64,000 bases of DNA from Diadophis punctatus similis (Eukaryota > Chordata > Lepidosauria > Squamata > Dipsadidae). The notes under the pieces were generated by a model. It had not been told where the DNA came from. It did not search any database and worked only from the letters and a program-made list of their open reading frames with translations. Both the position numbers and the translations under genes were made by a program. Shown piece after piece: positions 12,887 to 23,155 of the stretch (the first letter of the stretch is position 1; every line of letters starts with the position of its first letter). The DNA is taken from assembly GCA_023053685.1 (NCBI GenBank), contig JALIGW010000002.1:163138534-163202533 (forward strand), given 5' to 3'.

Positions 12887-13412
12887 CAATGAATCAAGAT
12901 CACACAAAGTGTTAATACCTTTTTATAATGCCTTGGTAAGACCACACTTGGAATATTACATCCAGCTTTGGTTGCCATAATAGGTATAGTATAGTATAGT
13001 ATAGTATAGTATAGTATAGTATAGTATAGTATAGTATAGTATAGTATAGAATAGAATAGAATAGAATAGAATAGAATAGAATAGAATAGAATAGAATAGA
13101 ATAGAATAGAATAAAAAGATGTCAGACTCTAGAAAGAGTGCAGAGAAGAGCAACAAAGATGATTAGGGGACTGGAGGCTAAAACATACGAAGAACAGTTG
13201 CAGGAATTGGGTATGTCTAGTTTAATGAAAAGAAGGACTAGGGGTGACATGATAGCATAGTTCCAATATTTAAGGGGCTACCACAAAGAAGAGGGGGTCA
13301 ACCTGTTTTCCAAAGCACTTGAAGGCAGGACAGGAAGCAATCGGTGGAAACTAATCAAGGAAAGAAGCAACTTAGAACTAAGGAGAAATTTACTGATAGT
13401 TAGAACAAAAGG
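12887..13412 (+). mobile_element. CR1 LINE fragment split by a pentanucleotide array
   Basis: Matches the CR1 ORF2 C-terminal region present more completely at 45.8-46.3 kb: TATAATGCCTTGGTAAG at the left, then GAAAGAGTGCAGAGAAGAGC and AAGGAGAAATTTACTG at the right. Both ends are truncated; the 3' end stops at the TTAGAACA block and lacks the normal tail. The coding sequence is interrupted by stops and by the 129-bp array at 12984-13112. Retroposed, dead copy. Confidence 0.9.
12984..13112. repeat. (TATAG)n/(TAGAA)n compound microsatellite inside CR1
   Basis: About 12 TATAG-type units switch abruptly at about 13047 to about 13 TAGAA units. The intact CR1 at 45.9 kb has only a short ATATAAAAAAGATG stretch at the same place. 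TAGAA repeats are the reverse complement of the ATTCT repeats that form CR1-type 3' tails. Confidence 0.95.
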
Positions 13413-14322
13413 TACTTTGTGGCAAAGAGAGGGAGTGATATATGATTCCTACATCTACACAATTTGCTATAGCCTTTTGTGAGATTCCCATCTACTACAT
13501 AGTCTGAGGTTCTAGGTGTCTGGATTTGACTATTTCATCTGGGAATAGTTATGCTACCATCATCTCCTCTTAAGGGGAGAGTTGCCCCTTACTGGAAGCG
13601 GGATAGGGGCAAAGAAACAAATTCTCCTTTTCCGTGAGTAAAAGTTTAAATAAATGGATATACTTTTCTCATTGTGTTAGAAGGCCAGGCAGTTTGGAGC
13701 TGCATTGTGCTAATACAGACCTAACACTGGGAAACAAAAACTAAAAGATTTTATTTTCCATTTAGATAAAAACTAGCAAAGACTTTCGGAAACAGCTTAA
13801 CTATACCAAGCTGCATAAATTATTGACCTGTAAACAGATAGAGTAAACAAAATAGATGTAACACAGGACTCAAACTGAAGCCAAGCAGCACTGAAAAGAT
13901 ATTGAAGGTGTTTGCCTATATTTTCTCTAGCAACTTTATCTTACTAGTTCCAGTTTTGCAAAACCCAATCAGGAAGGGGAAAAAAGGGGGCTTCCACATT
14001 AATTTGATGCTTGCAGGACCTTCCTGTCCAACTGAGAAACAGCTAACCACCTGAATCCCTCCCCTTGCTACTCATGCGTTACTGATAGGTTAGAGCTCCG
14101 TATCTCTCCCCTACCATAAATACACACATGCACACATAAAAGCACCACAGAATAACAATTTCACAACATGCAAATGGTTATTAATCAGGGAAATACACAC
14201 ATTTCAGAAAAGAAATCTAAATTGAGCATTCTCCCAGCTACACTTACATCTCAGGTGAAGCACACATATTCATGCTCCCAAACCCATGGCGACACCCAGC
14301 TCACACAGGCCGATATTCTGTA
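13413..14322. other. Unique interval, no gene seen
   Basis: About 900 bp without recognised repeats. Two short G-rich or A-rich runs (about 13977-13990) are the only compositional oddity. Confidence 0.45.
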
Positions 14323-14462
14323 TAGTTTCTCAACCTGGGCCGCTTGAAGATGTGTGGACTTCAATTCCCAGAATTCTCCAGTCAGCCATGCTGGTCACCC
14401 AGAGAATTCTGGGTGGAGTTGAAGTTCACACATCTTCAAGTGGTCCAAGTTGAGAAACATTG
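14323..14462. mobile_element. Palindromic hAT-like MITE
   Basis: A 140-bp foldback. The left arm (GTTTCTCAACCTGGGCC, then CTTGAAGATGTGTGGACTTC, then CCCAGAATTC) is mirrored by the right arm ending TTGAGAAAC. Arms are about 55 bp with a spacer of about 20 bp. The termini resemble the hAT-style CAGTGTTTCTCAACC family common in amniotes, with the left end damaged. No convincing 8-bp duplication is visible. No coding content. Confidence 0.82.
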
Positions 14463-14564
14463 CTATCCAGTTGTGAGAATTATGAATTTATTCTTGTTAA
14501 ATGAGACATGTAATAAGAGCCATAGCACAACCATTTTGAATCTATTTGTAATGAAAAATCATAT

Positions 14565-15018
14565 TGTGTAACAAAATGTATTTTATGTATGTCAGCTCTT
14601 ACACAGGATATGTTTGTACCAAATTCTGGGAATGTAGAAGAGAGGAAGTGATGATACGGAAATGTTTTGCTCTTTTGTTGTTATGTAGGAAATGATCTTA
14701 TGGGAATGCTCAGGTTCACACGGAGAGAGAGGAAGTGTGGAGCTGTCAGGATGATGGATATGTTCTGGGATTTTTCCTAGGTTGAAAACACTGTGTTAGG
14801 ATGTTACATAATGGGAGGTTGGACGATATGATGTGAGGAGAATGGGAGGAGTAAGGTGGAGTCATGTTCTGTATAAATCCATGTTTCTGGATAATGGCCT
14901 TTGCCTCTATTTGTGTCAGAAGTTCTGTCTTCTGTCCAAGTATGGGACCTTTGCGCAAAGACTAATAAATCTGTTTATATTTTTAAATCTGGACTCCTGC
15001 TTAATTATTTTTCTCACA
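14565..15018 (+). mobile_element. Possible solo LTR
   Basis: Looks like a retroviral-type LTR of about 454 bp. It begins TGTGTAAC and ends CTCACA (TG...CA termini), has a TATA-like TATAAAT at 14872 and a polyadenylation signal AATAAA at 14964-14969, placed about 90 bp apart as in many LTRs. No flanking duplication is evident and no internal viral sequence or primer-binding site follows. It could be a chance assembly of signals in unique DNA. Confidence 0.4.
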
Positions 15019-16700
15019 CCAGTATATAGACAGATAAACTCTTTCACTTCAAATTATCTCATCCTACCCAAGTTATTTTTTGTTTTTTTTCCTGAGAGTT
15101 ATGCATTCTTTAAAAGCTCCTTGTGACTTCATGGACATGTGGTATGCCTTCTACTGAGGACTCCATGATTACTTGATCCTTTCCTATTCAAGTATTGCTT
15201 TTTTTCCTTTCTCCAAATCAGTCAAGATCAGTTAGAAGCTGCCACCTGCTGAGCCTGTCGCTTCTTGTAATTCTCACTTCAAAGAATGTCTCTGCAGTCT
15301 CCAGGAGCCTCCCCGTTAAAATGTCTTTAATATATGGTGAAAAAACCAACAACCAAGTTAGAAAAGTAGTAAACAACAAGCCACTTGAAAGTAAAAAGCA
15401 AATGTGATAACATCTTGATTTTCCTTATTTAGTCACAGGGCACTTCCAGCAAACAGCATGTATTAGAAGGCCTTATGAGGCAGTAATCTATAAAGCTAAG
15501 TATCAACCTTTCTCCCCAGGAATTTCCTCTCAGAAGAAACATAAAGTTTTAGACTTAAATGTTGTCTCAATGCAAGTTTGCTACTAACATCATGAGGTTC
15601 ACAGCCACAGTTCTGCAGCCAGCTGAGTCTATTTTCCATTAGATGAAATTTTCACAGTGCCCTCTGGCTTCTAACGGGACTCCACTCTCAGTTTAACCAT
15701 TTCCTAGCAAATTAGAACACATGCATCAATTGCAATTGGCTTCCAATCTGCCGATATTTGGGCATGATTTATCATTCACTCTCTCCTTCCTACATTATTT
15801 CAGGAATATGTCATGGGTCGCAACCATTCCGAATGTTGTTTAAATGCAGCTGTGGCACCACAATGTCATTTGTGCATCTGCTCAATTTTTTTTCTAGCCA
15901 GCTTTGCTTTTATGTTGCCATGGCAATGGCGCCACTGCATCTGGAGGCACATATTTACATCGCGTACAATCATTCTTCTCCCATTCCTATACAGTCTGCT
16001 CTCAGAAGAGTTTGTTTTCACTGGACACAAAACAAATGATAGACCCAAGGTTTGTGGGAACAGAGCTGCTAGCACTTCTTGTATTTTAGTGAGATAAATG
16101 TTTGTGCTGTCCAATTTTTCTTTTTTCCTTTTCTTTTAACTCATTAGGCAGATTTTACTGGGCCTTCCAACAAAGGTGAGCAAAAGAAGATACATTTTTA
16201 GAAGCCTACTCATTAGCCCAGAAGTCTTTTTTTTACAGACACACATATAATAAACAAAGGTCCATAAAACACTGTGCTCATGGCCAGATTTCACTACTGG
16301 AAATTAAATTGGAAAAAGATATTTGGATGTTCTTGACCCGCCTGAAGCCCCTTTGAAGCGAGTGAGGGCAGAGCCAGAATTTCGGTTCTCGGGCTTGTCC
16401 TTAGTTCATCTCCGTCTCATTTTTTCAGCAGCAGAGCCTGTGGTGTGGTGTGGTGTGGTTTTGAAATTCCTGATAGGGTTTGTAGCAGCCGTGATAATTC
16501 TGCGAACTCCAGGTTGCAAAGCTCTGCTGGAGCTGGCCGGCCAATTTTTCCTACTTTTACTTTCATCTAGGAAAAAGGATTATAAGGTCTGCCCTACAAC
16601 AATGCCTCCCATGCTGCTGGAGATTTCAGGGATATCCTATTTTTTGGGGGGAAGCCCATCTTCCTACTCATCCCATCCTAGCCTTAATCCCAATCCTAAT
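15019..16700. other. Complex unique interval; part may be conserved non-coding DNA
   Basis: No transposon or exon recognised. The part at 15690-16115 stands out: non-repetitive, retains CpGs (for example GGCAATGGCGCCACTGCATC), and is open in several frames on both strands at once, which suggests low stop density rather than a gene. A 142-codon plus-strand frame at 16323-16751 has no known domain and runs into the adjacent MITE. A short GTGTG run lies at 16440-16460. Confidence 0.4.
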
Positions 16701-16701
16701 A

Positions 16702-17079
16702 CAGCTAGTTCTCAATTTATGCCCACAATTGAGCCAACTTTCTGTTCCTAAGTGAAATAGTTAAGGGAGTTTTGCCCCATTTTATGACCTTCCTTATCAA
16801 AGTTGTTAAGTGAATCATTGCAGTTGTTGTTAGCAACACAGTTGTTAAGAGAATCTAGCTTCCCCATTGACTTTGTTTGTCAAAAAGGTCCCAAAAGGCG
16901 ATTGGATAAATACAGGACACTGTAACGGTCATAAATATGAGTCAGCTGCTACGCATCTAAATTTTGATCGCGTGAATCTGCAATGGTTGTAAGTGTGAAA
17001 AATGGTCATAAGTCATTTTTTTCAATGCTGTTGTAACTTTGAACAGTCATTAAACGAATTCTAAGTCAAAGACTACCTA
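16702..17079 (+). mobile_element. TA-flanked MITE, CAGGTAGTC family
   Basis: A 378-bp copy of an element represented by at least five copies in this window. It begins with a degenerate CAGCTAGTTCTCA and ends AAGACTACCTA, flanked by TA on both sides (16700-16701, 17080-17081). The interior has the family blocks TGTTAAGTGAATCATTGCAG and GTCATAAGTCATTTTT. The TA target points to the Tc1/mariner superfamily. Non-coding. Confidence 0.8.
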
Positions 17080-17081
17080 TA

Positions 17082-17160
17082 TATCCCTAGCTCCCAAATG
17101 GACCTATAATACTGTTACTTTTATCAGCCCTGATTTTAACTAAGGCTGCCATAGATTATT

Positions 17161-17226
<66 letters not shown>

Positions 17227-18477
17227 ATATATGTTGAGAAGAGGTATAGCATCATCCCTGTGCCATGTTTTCTGTAACAGTGTTCATCATATTTTGGAAG
17301 CAGGAAGCATCTGAGCTCAGCTCTGGATTCCTCTCATACTCTATTAAGAATCCTAATTTCTATTGTAGAAAAGAGGGCACTATTCAGGTTCCAGATATGT
17401 CTATCTTTTCATTGTATAAACTCAGTGCAACAACTAGGATGGAAATGCTACACAGATTTTCTTCTCTAATTTTGGTTAATAAATGAAAAGCAGCGTGTGA
17501 TGGATGCAGTTATTCCAAGTTAACTAATACAAATTTTACTAAACAAAAGACAACTCAGTACCACTCAATCCGATTTCACTTCATCGCCCCGCACAATCTG
17601 GGTGGCATTCAATGCATCCCAGATGTTTAAAAAAATGTTAAACATTGCCGTGGCTTTGATTCAACTTTTAGGAATAAGATAGATGTCAATAAACTTTTAT
17701 TAAAAGGTGATCTGTTCATGACTTAGGGATAGAAATGGCTTTAGAATCATTGTGGAAAACAATTAACATTGAGAGAGAAAGGGAGAGTAAGATTAATTTT
17801 TAATTATATGCATGATGCATACACATTCAACTAAAACAACATTAAAACTAAATCAACCCTATCCATTGTGCTATTAAGTAACACTTCACTATGGATCATT
17901 GTTCTGCAGAATATCTGTATCTCTGTGCCATCTTACCTCAATAAAAACAGCGCATACATAATCCTCCATTTAATAGATCAGGGTTGTATTGGGAACCCTG
18001 ACTTGGTTATTTCAGTAGATGTCTTGCCTTGAAATAAATCTTCCTCCATCTGCTCAACTCTTTAATTACAATATAAACAAGATAATTCACAATTGCATCA
18101 TAAAGACATAAAGCACAAAGATTAAGATGACTCTATTAGTTATTGCAGACTGTGAAGCATCTGCTCTCTCCTTCTTAGAGCACAGGTGGGAATCCTGTAT
18201 GTCTCTGTGTTTGTGTGCATGTGTGCGTGTTCTGTATGTTCTATGTGTATATGCAGGATTCCTTTTTCAAAATACATCCCAGTTTTAGCCAACAATCTTG
18301 GGATTTCCTGCCTGTCTTCCATCTAAGTATCAACCAAGCTCATTTCTTTTATTTCCCAGTAATTTTATTTAGAATTATAAATAAGGAGAATAAAAGTCAA
18401 AACAAACTACAAAAATGCAAAAAAAAAAGGAAAGAAAAAGAAAAAAGAAAAGGAAAGGAAAGGAAAGAAAGTTGTAA
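17082..18477. other. Unique interval with TG and purine-rich repeats
   Basis: No gene recognised. It holds the TG microsatellite at 17160-17225 and an AAGG/AAAG-rich purine tract at 18418-18470 that abuts the L2 LINE. Short TG-rich patches occur near 18200-18250. Confidence 0.5.
17160..17225. repeat. (TG)n microsatellite
   Basis: About 32 uninterrupted TG units. Confidence 0.97.
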
Positions 18478-18543
18478 AAGGTTATTGAAAAGGTGGTTGT
18501 GCAGAAGCTCCAGAGGTTTCTGAATGAAACAGATTATCTAGAC

Positions 18544-18677
18544 CAGGGCTGTCAAACTCCTGGCCCACAGACCGGATGCATCACGTGCTGGCCACACTCA
18601 TGTCCGGTTTAGCGAAGGGGAAAAATGTCCTGATACATCACGTGATGATGCCGTGACGACATGAGTTTGACACCCTG
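18544..18677. mobile_element. hAT MITE (GTCAAACTC family) in L2, perfect duplication
   Basis: A 134-bp element beginning CAGGGCTGTCAAACTCC and ending GAGTTTGACACCCTG. The 8-bp ATCTAGAC is duplicated exactly at 18536-18543 and 18678-18685. Removing it restores the L2 reading frame, so the insertion site is certain. No coding capacity. Confidence 0.93.
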
Positions 18678-20083
18678 ATCTAGACCCTTACCAGTCAGGA
18701 TTTAGGTCTGGATATGGGACAGAAATAGCATTGATCACGCTTTTTGATGATCTCTAGTGCGAGCGGGATGGGGGTAGTGTATCCATCCTTGCTCTACTTG
18801 GCAGCTTTCAATACCATTGGCCATGGTATCTTTCTGGAGCGGCTTCAGGGTTGGGAGTGGGGGGCTCTGTGCTATCCTGGTTCATTTTCTTCCTCTGTAG
18901 CCGCTCTCAATCAGTGTTAATAGGATGCAAGAGATCCAGCCCTCACCCACTGCTTTGTGGGGTCCCGCAGGGCTTGGTACTCTCTCCGATCCTATTCAAC
19001 ATTTGCATGAAGCCATTGGGTGAGATCATCAATCACCATGGACTGAGATATCATCAATATGATGATGATACCCAGGTGTATATCTTAGCCCGTGGTGAGT
19101 TAATTGATGCCATAACCTCCTCTCGCAGTGCCTGGAGGCTGTTAGGGGCTGGATGGGGAGCAACAGGTTGAAATTGAATCCTGGCAAGACTGAGTGGCTC
19201 TGGGTTTGGGGTTCTTTGCTCCATGGAGAATTGCCACCTGTGGTCTTGGATGGGGTGACACTGCCCCCAAACAGACCCTGTGTGTAATCTGGGGGTTCTC
19301 CTGGACCTGAGACTCCTGCTTTTCGAACAGGTGGCAGTCTTGGCCAGGAGGGCCTTTGCGCAACTGTGGGCTGTGCACCAGTTACACCCTTTCCTGGACC
19401 AACAATCTCTACTCACACTCACTCATGCCCTAGTCACCTCCTGTCTTGACTATTGCAACATGCTCTACATGGGGCTGCCCCTGAAAAGCACCCGGAAGTT
19501 CCAATTGCTGCAAAATGCAGCGGTCCACATGGTTTTGTGCAGACCTTGGTGTGCATGTGTATGTATCATCTCTCCTGCGGAAGCTGCATTGGTTGCCAAT
19601 TTGCTTCTGGGTACAATTCAAGGTGCTGGTCATCACCTTTAAAGCCCTTCATGGTTATCTGAGGGGACCTTCTCTTGCTGGTCACATCTACCTGACCCAC
19701 TAGAGCAGGGAGGCAAGGAACGTTGCAGGTCCTGTCTTCTAAGGAGATACATCTGGTGGGACCCAGAAGCAGGCCTACTCCGTGGTGGCTCCCTCTCTCT
19801 GGAACATTATCCCTCCAGAGATTAGACTGGCCCCCACTCTAACACTCTTTCAGAAGGCCCTGAAGACATGGTTCTGCCAGTGGGCCCAGGGAACCCAGAG
19901 CAGGATGGAGCCCATTAAATGGCTGGTATGAGTGTGTGTTGTCACCAGAGTGGGGATGGGGTGGGGTTATTATTTTTCTTTTTTATTATTTTTATTTCTT
20001 TTATATTGTGTTTTTACTGTATGTCCTTGTAAGCTGCCTTGAGTCACCATGTGCAAGTAGGCAGCAATATAATTTTTATAAAT

Positions 20084-20217
20084 CAGGGGTGTCAAACTTG
20101 CGTAGTCATGGCATTGTCACATGACGTATCACAACTTTCCCCTCTTCACTAAAACGGGCATGGGCGTGGCCAGTGTGTGACGCATCTGGCCCGCGGCCCA
20201 TGAGTTTGACAGCTATG
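20084..20217. mobile_element. hAT MITE (GTCAAACTC family) at the L2 tail
   Basis: Also 134 bp, starting CAGGGGTGTCAAACTTG and ending GAGTTTGACAGCTATG. Flanking octamers TTATAAAT and TTCTAAAT differ at one base. It sits between the end of the L2 3' UTR and its AAAT tail. Same family and same length as the copy at 18.54 kb. Confidence 0.88.
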
Positions 20218-20453
20218 TTCTAAATAAATAAAATAAATAAATAAAAGATAAGAAGGGATAAAGGGGGAAGGAAAAAGGAAAAAGAAGTAACTTCACCTCA
20301 GCAGGTAAAATCAATTTTATTAGTTTATCATCCTCTCTAAATAAAATGTAATCTCTCTGCTTTTCATAATTCATCTCTTTGACAAGGAAAACAAAGTCCA
20401 AATGCTACATCAATCCATCTTTGTCAGCAAAAGTCCAATAAGAGCAACCAGAT

Positions 20454-20642
20454 GAGTAGTTGGTTCTAAAACCTGTTGCTACTGGTTTGTGTGCGCGCTT
20501 GCGCACGTGTGCACCGCTTCTGCACATGCGCAGAAGCATCCCGGGCGGGTGGGCAGAGCGTACTGGGCGGGTGGGCGGAGCCTCCCACCACTGCCACTAC
20601 CGGTTCGCAGAACAGGGCCGAACTGGGAGCAATTCACCGCTG
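20454..20642 (-). mobile_element. hAT MITE with perfect 8-bp duplication, CpG-rich
   Basis: A 189-bp element, read on the minus strand from CAGCGGTGAATTGCTCCC to a degenerate CTACTC end. Target duplication AACCAGAT is exact at 20446-20453 and 20643-20650. The core has GC-rich GGGCGGGTGGGC repeats and a GCGCTTGCGCACG patch. It is a relative of the copy at 37.06 kb. The two 60-64 codon frames across it are not genes. Confidence 0.88.
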
Positions 20643-20650
20643 AACCAGAT

Positions 20651-21097
20651 ATAACTATTTTCTTCTTTTAACCCTGGTTGAACAAGCCAATCTTATAAAT
20701 CTTCCCTTATATTTAAAATTATTCTTTAACTCTCTTCGAAAAAAATTCCCGGAAGTAGCTTGTTGCTCATCTGAAATCCTTCAGAACATTAACATTCTTT
20801 TATATTAATAAGTAAAATGTATTTGTCATTTCTAAAAGAGTCCTTCCAAATTTTAGCAGAGCTCTTTTGTATATCCAGAAGAAAAAAAATATCCAAATCT
20901 AGTTTCCTGGTTTAATATCTATTCATCTCCTTTTAGGGAATAAGTCATCCATCAGATCTATTTGTATTACATTTGAATCCTCATTCCAATTAATTTCATA
21001 GGCATCCATTGTAGCTGTTCTTGTTTTACAATTCATTAATACATGTCCTGTCAATTTTATCAAGCATTTGACCCATTCTTAGCTAAAAAGTATTCAA

Positions 21098-21100
<3 letters not shown>
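20651..21100. other. AT-rich interval, probably old repeat DNA
   Basis: About 450 bp of T-rich sequence with no readable protein. Together with 20246-20445 it may be decayed LINE sequence into which the hAT element inserted, but I cannot assign a family. Confidence 0.4.
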
Positions 21101-21138
<38 letters not shown>

Positions 21139-21160
21139 CCTCCCTCCCTCCATCCATCCA
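21101..21160. repeat. Compound (TC)n(CCCT)n(CATC)n microsatellite
   Basis: About 17 TC units, then CCCT units, then CATC units. It lies exactly at the 3' end of the antisense Rex1-like LINE and most likely expanded from that LINE's tail. Confidence 0.95.
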
Positions 21161-23155
21161 AACCTTTATTGTCAGAGTACAACATGTGTACTATGAGATT
21201 GGCTGAGCCTCCCTTCGTGCACCCCCCAACACAATACAACTCACAGTGAAAGACAGAAAATCCCTATGCCAGTGAATCCTGCTAATAAACACCCAATCCT
21301 ATCGCCCCATGTGAACTTATTGCACATTGCACTGGCCCCACAAGTCAATCATACTATGTTGTTGTAGTTATTTTCCATTCAGGAGTCTGACAGCCCATGG
21401 ATAAAAACTGTTCTTCAACCTGTTAGTGCGGCTGTCTATGCTCCTAGATCTCCTTCCTGATGGCAGGAAAATAAAGACACGCTGACCAGGGTGTGAGTCA
21501 TCCCTGAGGATTTTCCCCTCTCTTTTAAGGCAGCGGGCCCTAGCAATGTCATCTAGTGGTATCAGGGGACAACCCACGATGTTTTGTGCTGTGTTCACCA
21601 CCCGTGTCTTTCTATCCGCAGCTGTCAAGCCATCATACCATACCATGATGCAATAAGCGAGGACACTTTCTATTGTGGACAGGTAAAAGGAGGTCATCAG
21701 TTGTTGTTCCACTTTGTTTTTTGGCAAGACTCTGAGGAAGTGGAGTCTCTGTTGGGCCTTTCTGGCCACCAGGGTCGTGTTGATTTTCCAGGTGAGATCT
21801 TCACTGAGATAAGACTCCCAGGAATTTAAAGGAGGAAACTCTCTCCACACAGCCCCCCTCGATGTAAAGTGGGGCAGGTTCCTCTCTCTTCTTCCGGAAG
21901 TCTAACACCATCTCCTTTGTCTTTCTGATGTTCAGGGTGCAGGTTATTTTCTAAGCACCATATGGATAGTTTTTGAACCTCCTGTTCTGACCTAGGCTTC
22001 CTGATAAAATCAAACAGTGTCTCTCAAACCTCTTTTTATTGTTAACGACAGCTAATTGTTTGCATTAGCAGTCTTCCTAAGTCCAAAATAAAGTAAAGTA
22101 AGTCTTTTCTTTTCAACGGCTACTAATTATTGTCATTAGCAGTCCGCATAAGTCCAAGCAAAATCAAACAAGTCTGACTAAAAGTCTTTCATGTAAAAGC
22201 AGACTGTTAACACGCACCTTGCTCTTCTTTGGCAAGCTGCCAAGGAAACGTTTGCAGGAAACTTTGCCAAGTTCAAAGAGGAACACAAAGGGAGGCTTGA
22301 GTTGCAAAGACAAGATCTGGAAATGAACGGAGTTGCTTCCTGCAACTCACCCATTCGTGTTCTTCAGTTAAATAGCCTATGGGAGGGGCCAATTATCCCC
22401 AAGCCTTACTCCCGAGTAGTCCTTCTCCTCTGGAACCATTCTTGCCTTTTGGCAGCTCTGTGCATGCGCACATTGAGAACAGGCTCCTCCTGTTCTTCTT
22501 TCTCGCTCATGTCAGCCTCTGGAGGATCTGGAGGCCTTGGCTGAATCCCTGCCTCTGGCACCGAGCCTTCTCCAGACTCCAGGCCTGGCCCAGGTTCCTC
22601 CCCAGCCTCCTCGCTGTCCAACTCTGCTGCCAGCTGCACAGGCCACTGGTGGACCACAACACCTCCCCCCTGTACGCTGTTTTGTCTCCACCTGTAATAA
22701 GACCCAGTACAGTGGTATCATCTGCGAACTTAATGATCACAGTGGATGAGTCAGACGATACACAATCATGTGTGTACAGTGAATACAGGTAGGGACTGAG
22801 CACAGAGTCTTGTGGGGAGCCAGTGCTAAGCTTCAGGGAGGTGGATATGATGGACCCAACCCTCACTGTTTGTGGCCGGTCCCTCAGAAAGTCTTTGATC
22901 CAGTCGCAGATGGAAGAGGGAAAATCCAAGTCAGTCAGCTTTTCAATGAGGATGCTCGGCAGAATGGTATTGAAGGCCGAGCTATAACCTATGGAAAGCA
23001 TCCTGACATAGTTTCCGGGTTTCTCCAGATCGCTCGCTACAGAATGTAAGGCAGTAGCTATGGCGTTGACTGTCGACCTATTCTCCCTATAGGCAAACTT
23101 ATGTTTATCAAAGTCCGATGGGAGGCATATATATGACAATTTCTTTCTCAAAATC
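21161..23155 (-). mobile_element. Rex1/Babar-like LINE, antisense, split by a solo LTR
   Basis: On the minus strand, 23151 down to about 22667 encodes reverse transcriptase sequence: FAYRENRSTVNAI, YSSAFNTILPS, and the polymerase box FADDTTVLGLI with both Asp intact. PQDSVLSPYLYS replaces the usual PQG motif. After the LTR at 21983-22661 the element resumes with EVQKLSIWCLEN, then the C-terminal part ITRDLTW-like, KAQQRLHFLR, SVLAYCIMVWY, LPSGRRSRSI and NSFYPWAVRLLNGK (160-codon open frame 21368-21850). The 3' UTR ends CTGACAATAAAGGTTTGG and a microsatellite. The N-terminal endonuclease is missing. Rex1/Babar assignment is from remembered motif style; a related CR1-group family is possible. 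Confidence 0.85.
21983..22661 (-). mobile_element. Solo LTR inserted in Rex1-like LINE, perfect 5-bp duplication
   Basis: A 679-bp solo LTR read on the minus strand. It starts TGTTGTGGTCCACC and ends CAGAACA, with TGTT...AACA termini. The flanking CCTCC is duplicated at 21978-21982 and 22662-22666, and excision joins the LINE frame as ...RGEV|QKLSIW. A TATA-like TATTTAA lies at 22368-22374 (minus) and a polyadenylation signal at 22035-22040 (minus). Internal viral genes are absent, as expected from recombination between two LTRs. An 83-codon acidic open frame (22406-22657, minus) inside it has no recognised family and is probably chance. Confidence 0.9.

Larger units (their letters stand above)
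18478..20245 (+). mobile_element. L2-clade LINE, 5' truncated, reverse transcriptase remnant with nested MITEs
   Basis: The plus strand gives L2-type ORF2 in pieces. The frame reads KVVVQKLQRFLNETDYLD before the MITE at 18544 and resumes with YQSGFRSGYGTEIALITLFDD after it. Then come the catalytic-core region (SWFIFFLCSRSQS, CGVPQGLVLSPILFN) and the polymerase box as YDDDTQ; the family usually has YADD, so Ala is replaced by Asp. Downstream are NLGVLLDLRLL, SCLDYCNMLY and LHWLPICFW blocks. Frameshifts and stops break the frame into several parts. The 3' UTR ends GTAAGCTGCCTTGAGTCACC, a second MITE, then an AAAT tail. Endonuclease is absent. Inactive. Confidence 0.9.

Noticed and set aside
12984..13112. 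CRISPR-like array
   Set aside because: Pure pentanucleotide repeats without spacers in a vertebrate genome; a microsatellite.
14565..15018. Full retroviral insertion after the possible LTR
   Set aside because: No primer-binding site, no viral coding sequence and no second LTR follows.
22406..22657. An 83-codon acidic protein in the solo LTR
   Set aside because: No known family; located inside an LTR with defined ends, so chance is likelier than an LTR-encoded gene, although copies of the LTR should be checked.
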